Source of the DNA: Macrotrachela quadricornifera
Lineage: Eukaryota; Rotifera; Eurotatoria; Philodinida; Philodinidae
Assembly (NCBI GenBank): GCA_022393335.1
Contig: JAJEKB010000414.1
Location: 201,218-265,217, forward strand
DNA: 64,000 bases
Direction: 5' to 3'
Part shown: piece after piece, positions 37,022-53,863 of the stretch
How positions within the stretch are numbered: position 1 is the first letter of the stretch
Layout of the letters: every line of letters starts with the position of its first letter
Position numbers and translations under genes: made by a program
The notes under the pieces: model-generated
Told to the model about the DNA's origin: nothing
Databases searched by the model: none
What the model saw: the letters and a program-made list of their open reading frames with translations, nothing else

Positions 37022-39283
37022 AAGAATCTTGATGTTTTGTTTGCAATGGCTTTACTCTTTTCTTTGTCTTTAAATTTACGATCTTTGTGATATGAACAAT
37101 TGAATTTTCTTCTTTTCTTTTTGAATATATAAATATGTACGATTTAAATATCATTTCATTTATGTATTTGTGTTTTTTTTTTCCTCCTTCTTCTATGATA
37201 GTTGAAAGGGAAAGTAAAATCAACATTAAAACTAATCAAATAGAAAATTTTTGAAAATCTATGTGTTTTGCGGTTCTTTACCGTCCACTATTCTCATTCA
37301 CATTCTATTGATCTGTTTTTTGTGTGTTTAATTATGATGATGAAAAGTAGGTTTTTTGTCATTTAGTATGCCATCAAGATTATACATTGTTTTTTCTTCT
37401 TTTTCTTTCTTGTGTTTTGTAATAAAATAAATATATATACATATATATACATATATATATATATATATAAACATTTAATGAGAAAGAAAAATAATCGAAA
37501 AATAATAGATTTCAATAGGTACAATAAGTAAAATCTGTTTCGTTTATGTAATAAAAATGTGTGATAATGATGAAAATTAAATGTTACAATATAAAATTTA
37601 TATTTATGAAAGAGAGCATCATTCTATGAGATATATTCTTCATATAATTAAAAGCTTTTTTTTCGCTACGATTGTTAATTATATTTTACTACTATTACTA
37701 TCATATCATTGAGTGAAAAATGACATAGAGAAAACAAAAACCAACTTGGCATTATCTTTGTTCTATTTTTATTGATACTAATAGTTGCCGTTGGCGTTAC
37801 CGTTGTTTTTTTAAATAAAAATCAAAAGATAAAATGCAGACAAAACATATCGTATTACATCGGATAAATTCAACTATTTTCCTATCGATCAAACACATAT
37901 ATTTATTCATATGAAAAATCAAATCAGTGACTGATTATATCGACAATACATTCATATGAGAGACATTTGACAAAAAGCAGTCATGTTCAATAATATAGAG
38001 AAAAAGTTGATAAAAAAAAAAAGAACACTTAATGGCTTTGTTATGTAAATTGAAGCTGTCGAATGCATCTGAAAAGAGAAGCACTAGTCGGTATTTTAAA
38101 TATGATGTGAATTACATCACGTAGTTTTTATAAATAATATAGGCAAAAATAAGACAATTTCTCTTCAAAATTTCCAAGATATGAACAAACAATTCAATAA
38201 GATTAAAAGGTTTCTTTAAGCAATAAATCATTCATCATAAAATAAATTATTAAAATTTATTTAACTTTTATCAACATTCTACACAATAAATTTTTAAATT
38301 CCAATCATCATATCTTATAAAAAATTTATAAATATTCTCTAAAATAATTATTACATATGTTTGCCTCTTATACATCTGATTCGTCTTTTTTTTTATCATA
38401 CATTCTTTATTCTATCACACCTTGTAAATTCAATACACATTTTGTATTTAATTGATCAGCAATCACGATGTAGAGACAACCTATAGACATAGACATATAT
38501 ACTCGAAGAAAAAAAAAACAGAAAAGAATATGCATATTCTTGCCAATATGCTGAAGTACATCTTGAAAAAGCTTTTTAGAACATGTTAGATATACTTATC
38601 AATTCAATACAAAAGAAAGAGAATAACATTCATGCTGCTTTTGAAATTCAACAAAAAGAAAAATATTCATTAGAATTGCTATATTCTCATTTAAATATAT
38701 CTTTCAAATAAACAGGAAAAAAAAAAAGATTTTATTTTCAATATTGTAACAACTTGTTACAAGGTTATTTTCCTATGTTATTTCTATTATTTTTATTGAT
38801 TAATTATTAGGGTTTTTTTTCTCTTACATAAAGTTTTTCTTCCTTTCTGTCTGCTATATGAAATGCAGCAGAAAACTTTAAAGATATGATAGAGTAGAAA
38901 AGAAGAAAAATAAAGACAGAACAACAATAGTCAAAAATTTTTCGTGTACACATTACGCATACGATTCATTTCGCTGTTGTAAATAGAGAAAATTCAAGTT
39001 TATCTTTTGCTGTTTGTCTAATTCGTACAAACACACACATACATACAAATAGTAATAATAACAATAAGAAGTAGAGAATGAATTAAAGAAGAGAGTGAAA
39101 AAGAAAACTAAGCTCAAGTAATGAATATATTCATTCGAATGAAATGAATTATAGAGAAAAGAGAAGAGAGAAAAAAAAATACAAACCGTGTAAGTACAAG
39201 CCACAAAAAAAAAATAAAGAAAAATAAATTGCACGAGATGAGAAAGAGAAAGGAAATATATTATTTATGTTTATTTATTGAAT
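37022..39283. other. Intergenic spacer between converging genes
   Basis: AT-rich, with a long (TA)n/(CATATA)n stretch at 37429-37470. The chromobox gene and PLK1 converge on it. There is no coding frame with motifs or splice partners. Confidence 0.5.
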
Positions 39284-42973
<3,690 letters not shown>

Positions 42974-43588
42974 TCTCTACTCGTATTAATCAATAAATTC
43001 TATATTCAATATAATATTCAATTATATGTATATATATATATTAAGAGTTGTTATTATAATTGCTCGTGAAAGAGAAGCGGTATGGTCATCTAGAATGGTG
43101 ATGTGTAACTGTATGAATAGTATGTTTATTAGACGTGCAACGATTATTTTCGTCGGAAAGAGAGAAAAGACATTTGCCGGCAGACATATATACTAACCAA
43201 TGATTTTTATATATACATACAGACATGTGTATGATATGATATGCACTTTAAAATAGCTCGATTTGAATTTTCTTTATCGTGGTATTATACAACGTGCTTT
43301 TTTTTTTCATTCTTTTTTTTTTGTCAGTATCGACCTCGATATGAGGATAAAACCTCATATGATATGACTCTATTTAAGATTTTGTAAACAACAATTCTTT
43401 GTTTATTCGAAGACCAATGAACCATCATTTTAAAATTTAAATGTCGCTATTGTTTGTTTATTATAATTATAGAAGATGACAAGAAATAAGATAAAAGAAT
43501 AATAGAAAAAAAAAACACATGAATTATCGTATTGTTCATTTTATAAATGAAAGAAAGTTTTAACATATATATCAGAAATAATTTAATA
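42974..43588. other. Spacer between PLK1 start and DNAAF1 end
   Basis: About 600 bases of AT-rich sequence with small (TA)n runs and a pyrimidine run near 43300-43322. It should contain the PLK1 promoter; no element can be singled out. Confidence 0.5.
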
Positions 43589-45385
43589 TTATAATTCTTC
43601 AATTAGTTTTCGTGTAGTTGATGTTTGTTTTGTAGAATCGCTTGATGGTTCTTGAAAATTATCTAAGAAAGAAAAAAAAGAGCTCATTATTATAATTGAT
43701 ATCATTTAGAAAATGAAATGAATACATACCAGTTTGTGGAGTATCCTCATCGATATCATCCATATCAATAATTTTCAATCGTACTGATTTTTCATTTGTA
43801 TTATTATTGATTTCTACAAGAGAGAAATATTCAAATAAGATTAAATAATAATTGGTATTCGTATACTTTGAGAATCTCCGAATATTGTATCAAATGATGA
43901 ACGACTAACAACATTTTCTAATGGTGGTCGAATAAATGGAATATCTAAGAAATAAAAAATTTATATTTATTTATATAATTTATAAAAATCTACCAATATC
44001 ATCATCTTTTGGCTTTTCATTTGTTATATTATCATTAGTAATTGATTGAATATTTTCATTTTCATTTTCATTTTCATTTTCATTTTCATTTTCATTGTCA
44101 TCTTCTATTTCTAATTCACTCATATCTTCAAGTGGTGGTGGTTCATCATCTTCATTATTAATTTGTTCTTGTTCATCATTTTGATTAATTATATCTGTTT
44201 CTCCAACTAATTCATTTTCACTTTGTTGAATATCAATTTCATTTTCACCACGATCACCTAAATAATGACGACGCATAAGTAATAAATCTAAAAATATATA
44301 TATATGTATATATCAATAACAATAATATTTAATTACCATTAACAGGTTTTGTACTACGTTTTCGTTCAGGTGTTTCCCATAATTGACGTTCTTCACGTTC
44401 AGCTTCTCGACCACCATGAGCCCTAATTAACAAAAAAATTCTCTAAAATTCCTTCAAAAACGAAATTCTTACCACGCATTTGCACATGCTCGATCTCTTG
44501 GAAATACTGGTCGATCATCAAGATAAGTTAAATTAACCTAAAAAAATAATCTAATAAAAAAAAATTTTTTTCTTAAAAAAATAAATAACATACACATCCA
44601 AGTGTCATTGTTCGTCGATAGTCTTTAACATTTTTTAATAACGAATTACCCATAAGATTAATAACACGCTAAATAAATAGATAAAAATATGATAATAAAA
44701 AAAAAATTTTGTTTTTCGTTAAAATAACTTACGACACTTTCCATTTGACTAAAAACTTGTGCAGCATCAGGATCATCAATAAAATTATGTGATAAATCCA
44801 CAACACTTAAACTTTTACATTCTTTTAAATGTTCAATATCTTCAACTGTTTCAAGTTTATTATGTGATAAATAAAGTGAATTTAATTTTGGTAATTTTGC
44901 TATAAAAAAATATATATATATTTAAATAAATCTAATTTATTTTTTAACTTACATAAATTTTCAATTTTATTTATATAATTATTTGATAAATTAATTGTAT
45001 CTAAATATTGTAAATGATCTAAATTTTCAATTTTACTTATTAAATTTTGATGTATATAAAGACAACGTAATTCTAATTGTTGTTCAAGATTTTCAATACG
45101 TTGAATACCATTTGATTCAAGCCAAAGACATTTTAAACCAGTATATTCTTCTAAATTTTCAATACGACTAAAACCTTTAAAATGTAAATAAAGAACATCA
45201 TTTAAATATGGTGTTTGATATAATTTATGTTCTTTGCAATGTTTTTTAATAAATTCTTTTGTCATACGAGGATAACGTGTTTCATCTTTTTTTGATATAT
45301 CATTTGTATTAATTAATGAAGATGAAGTTAATTTTGCTGGTATAAGCATTTTATCAACAATTGTTTCGACTATTTCCGATGGCAT
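43589..45385 (-). CDS. DNAAF1: DNAAF1 (LRRC50), dynein arm assembly factor
   Basis: Nine exons: 45385-44953, 44899-44733, 44668-44594, 44537-44473, 44422-44337, 44287-43994, 43944-43867, 43813-43730 and 43662-43589, 451 residues. The conserved start region [19 protein letters not shown] leads into [19 protein letters not shown]. Leucine-rich repeats of the SDS22 type follow ([46 protein letters not shown]). The cap is [18 protein letters not shown], then RERQ-type [13 protein letters not shown]. The gene helps preassemble axonemal dynein arms in the cytoplasm, so the animal is ciliated. The tail is acidic and shorter than in human (725 residues). It contains a (Glu-Asn)n run coded by a hexanucleotide repeat. 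Confidence 0.95.
44053..44096 (-). repeat. Hexanucleotide repeat coding (Asn-Glu)n in DNAAF1
   Basis: About seven copies of TTTTCA (plus strand) lie in exon 6 and encode alternating Glu and Asn. The unit is a multiple of three, so length changes keep the frame. Confidence 0.9.
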
Positions 45386-48300
45386 TTTAAATGTATGAAA
45401 AATTTTATCGAGATTCTTGGAGAATGGTTACCATTATAGTTTAGAATTATGTTTGGTAACTAAGGAAAATATAAAAAATTTATTTGGTTATACTTTTTTT
45501 GTGGAATTTATCAATAAAAATTTTAAATTATAGTTTATTAGAATATCTTCATTTTATTTTAAATAATTAATATATTATTGAGAGATAGAGAGCGTGGAAA
45601 GTTTTTTAATTGATTGATACAAAAACCAATCATATTTCTTTTGTTGCTATAGATGTAACACAGCATCTAAAGCAAAAAGTGTAGGCGCTTATTATTATGA
45701 ATATAGTGCATATTTCATTGGAGCGAACATTTCTGTGTTAGTACCTTTATTAAAATAATTTTTCTACGCTTACAAAATCGAATCCTTTGTAAATAAAGAA
45801 GAGTGTTAAGTTAATGTGGTCAAAGGTGATTAATTGTTGGTCTTTAAGTATAACAGTTCAACTGAGAAAATTTTCAATTCAATATTAGTAAAATGGGAAC
45901 TCATTAGTGAACAATATAAAAAGTGATTTTCTATTGTCTATATCGCCGCCGAAGGCAACCATGTTCTGATTGTTTACGATAGAATTTGACTATGAATTTA
46001 AAAGAAATAGTAGTTTATATCTTGTTTCAAGTAAATCAATGGAGACAAAGAAAGAATTGATAACTGGAAATATAATTGAAAAACCTACTTATTCATCAAT
46101 CATTGATTATTATTTTTACTATTTAGATATTTCTCTATCAATTTGTTTACATATATACGAATGTTATCATGTTCTCTTGTATCAAATGTATGTCTTATTT
46201 GTTTCTAGAGTTAGCGCATAACTAAGAATTTTACGGTAAAATTTCATCACATCTACTAGGAAATAAGTCGAATTAGTATGAGTTTGGCTTGCATATGTAC
46301 TATTCCTGTTTTTGAATCAAAACTAAACATCTCTAACAGGAAACAGGATTCTCCAATGGCGCAACAGAGGTTCGGAATAGTCAACAACTTGAGAATGTTA
46401 TAATCTTCTTTTTGTAAATGTCAAATTTTGTTATATTTTATGGAGTACAAAAACAGTTTTCATAATTGAAAGGATATGACATATCTTTTATACCTCTTCT
46501 ATTTCATGATTTTATACATAATTACAATTTATTTTTATTCTGTTTATTATTGAATCAAAATAAATTACGAAATAATCTTTGTTAATTGGATTAGTAAGAA
46601 ATATTAATTCGGTATAATAGAAAAGTTGTTTTTTTTTATTAGATCCCAATGTATTTTTTTGTATGAATATTTTCTGTGATTGATCATTGGTAATCAAGTA
46701 TATGTTTCCTGATTATTTTTTAAATTACATGGACTAAACTTTCACAATAAATATACCGTATCAAAACTATCGATATCAGTCTTATTAAAAAATTGTTAAG
46801 GTCTACTATTGGCTTTTAGTTCGAATAGATTTGGACATTGGAGTTTCTGCGAAAAATAAGCCTCTTTATTCAAAAACTATTAATTAGAAAGTATGTCAGT
46901 TATCCTTTTCAGAAACTATGTACAAAATCAATTTTTTTTTGCAACGTAAAATTCCAAATTTGTTAAAACATAGAAAATTAACAAAAAAATTATATTTTAA
47001 TAGTATCTTGCAAGAGCTTTTTTTTTGAGATACTTACTTTTTTTGTTTTTTTTTTCCTTTTTAGATAATTATGATTGAAGATTTTAATGATTACTTTATC
47101 ATCATACGTTATGTTGAATACAATTTTGTTTGTATTAATGATTATAAGAAAATAAAATTTTGAGATCGTCAAAGTGCGACCTCTTTTTATTCATTGGAGA
47201 AATTATTAATTCACATATGTCATACGAAAATGATTGTTTTATGAATAAATACTTTTAATAGATATTTAGCAAAGTGAAAACTAAAGTGAAATAAAATGGT
47301 TAATATTTTGTTTTTATAATTCTAATTTAATAATAAATTTATTTATTTAGTCGATTAATACACATATGTTTTATCATCATTTCATCTTTGGAAAAAATCA
47401 TTTACAAAAATTTATATTTATGAAGTAAATATAAAACAGAAATTTTTTTAAAATGATTATAGAATAAGACAATATAATAAATTTTTCTTTTTATTTAGAT
47501 AATAAATAAATGAGGCTTCATTGCATTTATTTCTGAATACTAGATATTTATTAAGTACGATTTATTAGGCTTATTAATAGTATAGAATGAGATATTTTAT
47601 GATCATTTTACATATTTGAATTTTATTCAGATAAAATATTAACGAAACTTCATCCTGTAAATTTTGCTTGAAAATTTTCTCAAAAACTACAAATTATGCA
47701 TACATGTTTTATTTCAGAAGTTGAGAAATAATTGTCATCTTAGCTGTTTTCTTATTCCTTAATAACGTTTTTTTTTCGAACTGTTCACTGTTAAGAAGAA
47801 ATCATAATGATATTCGATTACAGTAATATTCACCATAAAGAATGTCAAATTTTAATATAATGACACACTGCTTTCATCATAGACAAACAATCGACTTCAG
47901 TTTTTTCTATTATACTATGTATTAGTATCAAAAGCTGATCTTTTTTTTTATCAAAATGTAGAATATTCTTTTGATAGATTTAAAATGTATGGAATAGTGG
48001 TTCAGATTACGGAAAAACATTGTTACTGGTCGTAATAAGTCGATATATTTTTAAAAGATTGAGAAAGATTTTTCGTCAATAAAATCCACAATGATCCATT
48101 CAAATTTCTGAAGTGATTGTATGAACTTTATTTTTCTTATCTATGACTAATAAACTTGAAAATTTTTGATTATATCTTTATAAAGGAAAAACTGATCCAA
48201 TAATTTATACGGCGGCTAAAATCTGTTGTCTTTTCTGATTATTAGAAAAAAATTTACATTATATTCGTTCAAATTCTATCGTGTCCATGCATTGTAGCAT

Positions 48301-49334
48301 TAAATCATTCGAAAATACCTTTTTTCTATTCTAATCTTATTGCATTACTATTGCTAAGCATTTATGTCTAAATTGAGAAATGATATATTACAGACAATAA
48401 TATTAGTTTTCAATGTGTACAAAAGGTACTGACTGAATTTTTATATTTTTAATTGAACTAGGTCATTCTTTTTATTTTTTTCTTTTGTTCTTTTTTCTTC
48501 TATTAATCTATCAGAAAGAGAAGTTAGAGAAAAGACAATGAAAGATTGTAGTCATTATTCTTGATATAGAACAATAAGAGAGGCAAAGAGAAAAAGAAAT
48601 TAGAGTAAAGTTTTGTTCTGGCCTCAACTTTGCTTCTTTTCTCTTGATGATGTGTACGTGTGTTTTTATGCGATGTTATATCCATTCATTGATCGCGCAC
48701 AACCATACATATATGACTGAACTGTTACGCGAAAAGGAATAGAAAAGAAAGAGAAAACTGGCTTGCACTCTTTCTCCCCTCTTTTGCGTATGTATATATT
48801 TGAGCAGCTCCAAGGTCATTTTGACGTGAACAACTAACGACGAGTAAAAATGAACGGGCAGAAAAAGACGGAGAGAAGGAGAGAAAAAAAAAAGAGAAAA
48901 AGGTAATACGAACGAGTAGAGAACCCTTGTATATATACATCGATCGGGCACACTGTTCTCACTATTGTTGATCATTGGGCATTATTGCAAGAACAGAACA
49001 TACGTATATATTCATCGAGATAATCACTACTACAGCTGTCACTTTTATAAAATGATGACGTTGATCGGCTAATCGTATCCATATGATGGTGAAATTATAT
49101 TTTGTTTATATAATAACTATTTTGAATAAATAAATGAATGAAATCTATAAGCCAAATAACCCTATATCAACGGTCAGGCCGTTGGTGAGTTCATTTTATT
49201 AGTTTTGGCACGTATTCATTCCCTCGAAATGGAAATAAGGAAATAAAAAAAAAATAAAACAAGAGATAATAATAGTAATATTATTTATCTAGTTTGTTTT
49301 CTTTTTCTGCTGTATTTTTTACATTACATATACA
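45386..49334. other. 3.9-kb intergenic spacer
   Basis: This lies between the divergent DNAAF1 and Q/S-rich genes. Frames of 60-99 codons occur (46221 plus, 46512 and 48676 minus) but show no motifs or splice partners. A GA-rich tract at 48868-48902, about 450 bases above the Q/S-rich gene, may mark its promoter. Confidence 0.5.
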
Positions 49335-50858
49335 ATGGAATCGATAGATCAGGTGATTAAAAAAAATAAATAAGAATTTTTTTTAATATTATTCTTTATT
49401 TTTAGACTTCATCACAATCAAAACGAAAATTAGGTAGTGACGATAATCATGAACATTTTTATTCATTTGATATAGAACATGAACAATCAACAAAATCATT
49501 TTGTTGTCGTTCACCACCAATAACAACAACAATTAATCCTAATCATAATAATTTATTAACAAATTATCAACAAACAACAAAAATTATTCAAGAATTTAAT
49601 ATACAACAATCAACAACAAGTGATATAACCGTTAGTTCAACAATAAATATAAAATCAACACCAAAACAACAAATGAAAATAGCAAATAATGATTTATTAA
49701 GTGAAGCAGATTTTCAACGTGTTGTACAAGATATAACACCAGCTGATCGAGATTTATTTGATGAATTTCTTAATGGAATTAAACAAAAAACAGATGATTA
49801 TTTATTTTTATCATCATTTGATGATTTACCATTATCATCATCATCATCATCTCAAGAACAAGATACTACTTCACGACGACATTCATCATTATCATTACCT
49901 TCACAAACATCTTCAATAACATCATCTGATCGACGAAGAAATTCAATTCCACGTGGTTCAAGTACTATTCATTATAGTCCACATTCAATGCCTATATCAA
50001 ATCGTTCATCAGCAGTTGCTGCACAAACACTTAAACAAATGGCTGTTCAACATCAACAAAGAATTATGTATAATCATCAACAACAACAACAACAGCAACA
50101 AATAACATCATCATCATATTCAAATTATCCATATAATAATTCAACAAGACAATATTATCAACAGTCGCAAATGACATCAGAAAATGATAATCTTATAGAT
50201 CCTGTAAGTTAAATAGATATATAAAGATTTAGTAAGACTTAACATAGTTTTGAAATTATTCAATAATCATTTTATTTTATTTTATTTTGTAAGAAAAGAG
50301 GCAAAAAAGATCTTGAATAAATTTTTTCTTGTTAGATCAAGAAAACATGTAGTTTTATATATAAAATTTCTTTAACAAAATATTTCTATCTTTCAATTAA
50401 TATAATTTAATCATATTTTTTATTTTTTTCACATACAATTAATGAATAAATTAATTTTGTTTATCACTTGAAGCCTCTATTAGAATATTTTATTCCTCTT
50501 ACTTCTAATTTGAAAAAAAAACATATTAAAGTTACACTAATTATAATTCATTTAGAATTCATATTATCAACCAATGTGTTATCCACCTAGTCAACAGACA
50601 ACATTATCTAGTTACAATCATAATTCTCAGCAACGTGCAAATATTTATGATATTCAAAATTATTCTTATCAAACTTCATCAACATTTTATCAACAACAAC
50701 AACAACAACAGCAGCAGCAACAGCAGCACCAAATACCTACATCTTCTTATTCAATGACTAACTATTCACATTCAAATAGTCTTCCATCAACTACTATTAC
50801 ACTTCCATCTTCTCCATTTTATTCTCATGAAGATAATCTTCCTATACTTGATTTGTAA
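49335..50858 (+). CDS. Gln/Ser-rich protein with a mastermind-like short motif
   Basis: Three exons (49335-49352, 49406-50203, 50556-50858) give 372 residues. An 18-nt first exon encodes MESIDQ. The only structured-looking part is the helix-prone LLSEADFQRVVQDITPADRD and FDEFLNGIKQKTDDY. A Ser-rich stretch with RRHSSLSL and RRRNSIP follows; these look like basophilic kinase sites. Then come AAQTLKQMAVQHQQR, two poly-Gln runs (about 50080-50100 and 50691-50731) and a terminal NLPILDL. The AAQTLKQMA-QHQ stretch recalls mastermind-like Notch co-activators, but the N-terminal mastermind helix is not seen. A transcriptional co-regulator is a guess. The model itself is sound, since exon phases agree. 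Confidence 0.7.
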
Positions 50859-51332
50859 TATATATATTCTTCAAACAAAAACAAACAAACAAACAAACTA
50901 TGTCAGATCTTTTTTTTTGTCTGGTCAACAATTATGCGCGAATTTTTTTCAAAAAAAAAAACAAAAATCAAAGTTCAGATATTTTCCTTTATTATATGCT
51001 TTTGTTTTCTCTATCTATTTCTATTTCTTTTCATTTTTTTTTTTTGTACAAAACAGTAATAGTCATTCACATCTACACTATTTTACTGTGTGCAATAGAA
51101 CAATATTACAAAAAAAAAAAACAATAAGAAATAAAAGAAAATGTGTGACATTTATATATAAAATAAAAATATCTGAGAAGAATGCAAATAAATTATATTT
51201 ATTTCTTATATTCTCTTTTATTTTTATTTTAATTTAATATAAATATTTTCAATATCTCATAGATGACAAAATAATAATAGAAGAAAATATAAATTATTTA
51301 TTTAAAAAATTTTATTTTAATATTTATTAATT
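50859..51332. other. Spacer between the Q/S-rich gene and TMEM41A
   Basis: Low-complexity A- and T-rich sequence, with overlapping chance frames only. It includes an (AAAC)n run at 50876-50897. Confidence 0.5.
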
Positions 51333-52657
51333 ATGAGACAACAACATGATTCTGAACTTGAAATGGAATTAATTCCACGACAAATAACAATTGGAATGGA
51401 TTCACCAACTACAATATCTCCATCATTATCATCAATATTTTCTCCAATAACAAAATCATCAGTAAATTTAATGAGTATGAAAAATTTTATATTCTATTTT
51501 TGTATTTTCTTTATATATAAAATAAATATTCTTTTTATAGATAGTTCTTATACTGTTTGGTTTATTCCATTAATATTTGCATTAGCAACGTTTTTTATGT
51601 ATATTTTATCGATAAATGCACCACCATTAATTGAACAGAATGACAAGTAAACTATTTTTATGTATCAAGAAATATAGTTCAGTTTTATATTCACAAATAA
51701 CATCAAATTTCGATTTTTTTTTAAAATCGTAAACATAAAGAATAGAAACATTGTCTTTGATTTTTTTTTTTTGATAAGTACATTTAAAACATTAATATTT
51801 TTATCTTTTTTTTATAATAGAGCTTCACTTCAGTTTCCACGAAGTATTGAAGGATTAAAAAATTTATCAAATACTTTACAACATTATCGTGATGATCATC
51901 TTGCTTATCTATTATTACTCTATTGTTCTGCATATATATACAAGCAATCTTTTTCATTACCAGGTTCAGCTATACTGGTATGATTTATTTTATTATATGA
52001 ATATTTATTTATTTTTTTTCTCTAATTATTATTTAATAGAATTTACTTGGTGGTGCATTATTTGGTACATGGATTGGTTTTCCACTTTGTTGTTTTTTAA
52101 CATCAACCGGTGCAACTTGTTGCTATTTAATGATATTTAATTTTGCTCGTAATTTAGTTATTAAATGTTGTTATAAAAAAATTCTCATGTTACAAAAGAA
52201 AGTAAAATTATTTTTTTTATATTAAAAAACAAAAAAAATTTTTTTTATTTCTCTTTATGAAAAAAAGGTTGAAGCTGGTCGAGATCATCTTTTCTTTGTT
52301 TTACTTTTCATGAGAATGATACCAATGAGTCCAAATACACTTATTACAATTACATGTCCAATATTAAATGTACCAAAAAAAATATTTTTCTTCTCTATTT
52401 TCTTCGGTTAGATTAAAAAGAAAAATAATTTTATTTAAATATTTATTTGTTTTTTGTTTTTGTTTTATTTAGGTATGGCTCCATATACTTTTATAACAGT
52501 ACAAACTGGTTCATTTCTGTCACAATTAAATAGTTTTGATGATTTATTTACATGGAAAACATTGCTTACACTTGGTCTTATAGCTTCCGTAGTCGGTTGT
52601 ACCGGTTTAATTGTAGCACGTGTACGACGAAGAATACCACAAACAGTGATAAATTAA
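51333..52657 (+). CDS. TMEM41A: TMEM41A, VTT-domain membrane protein
   Basis: Six exons: 51333-51474, 51541-51646, 51821-51977, 52040-52201, 52268-52406 and 52473-52657, 296 residues. The VTT (DedA/SNARE-associated) domain is clear: LAYLLLLYCSAYIYKQSFSL, then PGSAILNLLGGALFG, LTSTGATCCYLM, LFMRMIPMSPNTL and APYTFITVQTGS. These match TMEM41A more closely than TMEM41B. The family members are ER lipid scramblases or related proteins of lipid mobilisation. The cytosolic N-terminus is longer than in human (264 residues in total there). A membrane segment is visible at FIPLIFALATFFMYIL before the VTT core. Exon junctions all use split or whole codons consistently. Confidence 0.92.
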
Positions 52658-52795
52658 GCATTTTAATCATATCAAATATTTCTAGTCTCCATGTTGTTGT
52701 TTTTTTTTTATTATAAATAAATACAGAAGTACTTAAGTCAATAAAAATCAATTATCTCATTTTAAATATTAATTTTCGTTTTGAACTTAAGTATT
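52658..52795. other. TMEM41A 3' flank up to the gap
   Basis: AT-rich flank with AATAAA-type signals near 52715. It ends at the run of N. Confidence 0.6.
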
Positions 52796-52805
52796 NNNNN
52801 NNNNN
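52796..52805. other. Assembly gap (10 N)
   Basis: Ten N bases break the sequence immediately before tandem repeats of the proline-rich gene. The round number suggests a placeholder rather than a measured length. Confidence 0.99.
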
Positions 52806-53863
52806 TGCTGGGCGGTTTTCCTCCCAGTTTGAATCCTCATCAGACACAAACATCGCCATTGCCTTCGCTGCCTCCATCGTCAAATAATCCTCCGCCAATG
52901 TTGGGTAGTTTTCCTCCCAGTTTGAACCCTCATCAGACACAAACAACACCACTACCTCCACCGCCAAATAATGCTCCGTCACTATTAGGCGGCCCTCCTC
53001 CTAGTATGAATCTTAATCAGACACAACCACCACCACTACCTCCATCGTTAAATAATTCTCAGTCTGCTATTAATAAACTTTTTCCTACTATGAATACTAA
53101 TCAAACGCCAGCACTCCCAGCAACAATCAATTCACAGATGTCTACAACCGGTTTACCATTAGGTATGAATACACAATCAGTCCCTTCAACACAAATTCCT
53201 CAGACAAATGCTCCAATTAATTCCATGACCACTCGACAAGGACCTACAACACAATATATGTCATCATATCACAATCAACCAGATACTGATGATAATGTAT
53301 CTCGTCTCGAAGTTGATTATCCAATTGAAAATGTTCTAATTGATGCAAATATTCCAGCATCAACTGCTATTAAAATTAATGAAACTGTTGAACAAGATCG
53401 TCTTGGTAATGCTTATCATATTTATCATTATACATTTCAACCACCAACACAAAAAATACGTTTTGGTAATGATCAATATATTAATCGTCGTTTAGTTGAA
53501 AATCCTCCTCATGGGGGTACAAGACACATACGTGAAATTAATAACAATAATCAAAATTCAACATTTGATGATATGATGCATCCTCGAAAAACACATAAAA
53601 ATCATCGACGACATCGTCATTATTCTGAAACATCATCAGATTCATACATTGATCAACTTCTTCATACACCAGGTAATACTAATATCCTAAGTTACGACTA
53701 CAATGGTTTACACCAAATACTCGGACCAAATCTATTAAATAATCAAATAACACCAACACAACTATCAACAAATCCTCTTCAATCAAATACTATTACTTTT
53801 GAAAAACCTATTTCCTATTATACAGCACTTGCCCTTCCCAATGATCCAATGCGACATTATTAA
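52806..53863 (+). CDS. Proline-rich repeat protein, 5' end missing in gap
   Basis: An open frame of 352 codons enters from the gap and ends TAA 53861-53863. It begins with imperfect tandem repeats of 28-31 residues. The unit is LGxFPPSLNPHQTQT, then a PLPPLPP-like stretch and NNxP; three clear copies and one worn copy are present. A less repetitive domain follows, with SRLEVDYPIENVLIDANIPA, INETVEQDRLGNAYHIYHY and IRFGNDQYINRRLVENPP, then a His/Arg-rich patch (KTHKNHRRHRHY). No family is recognised. The missing start and unknown repeat number mean the true protein is longer. The DNA here is less AT-rich than in neighbouring genes. Confidence 0.75.

Noticed and set aside
44053..44096. CRISPR-like short repeats
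   Set aside because: The repeats are contiguous hexamers within a coding exon, with no spacers.
48676..48975. 99-codon minus-strand frame rich in Phe/Ser
   Set aside because: It is a reading of a GA/CT tract and lacks any conserved feature.
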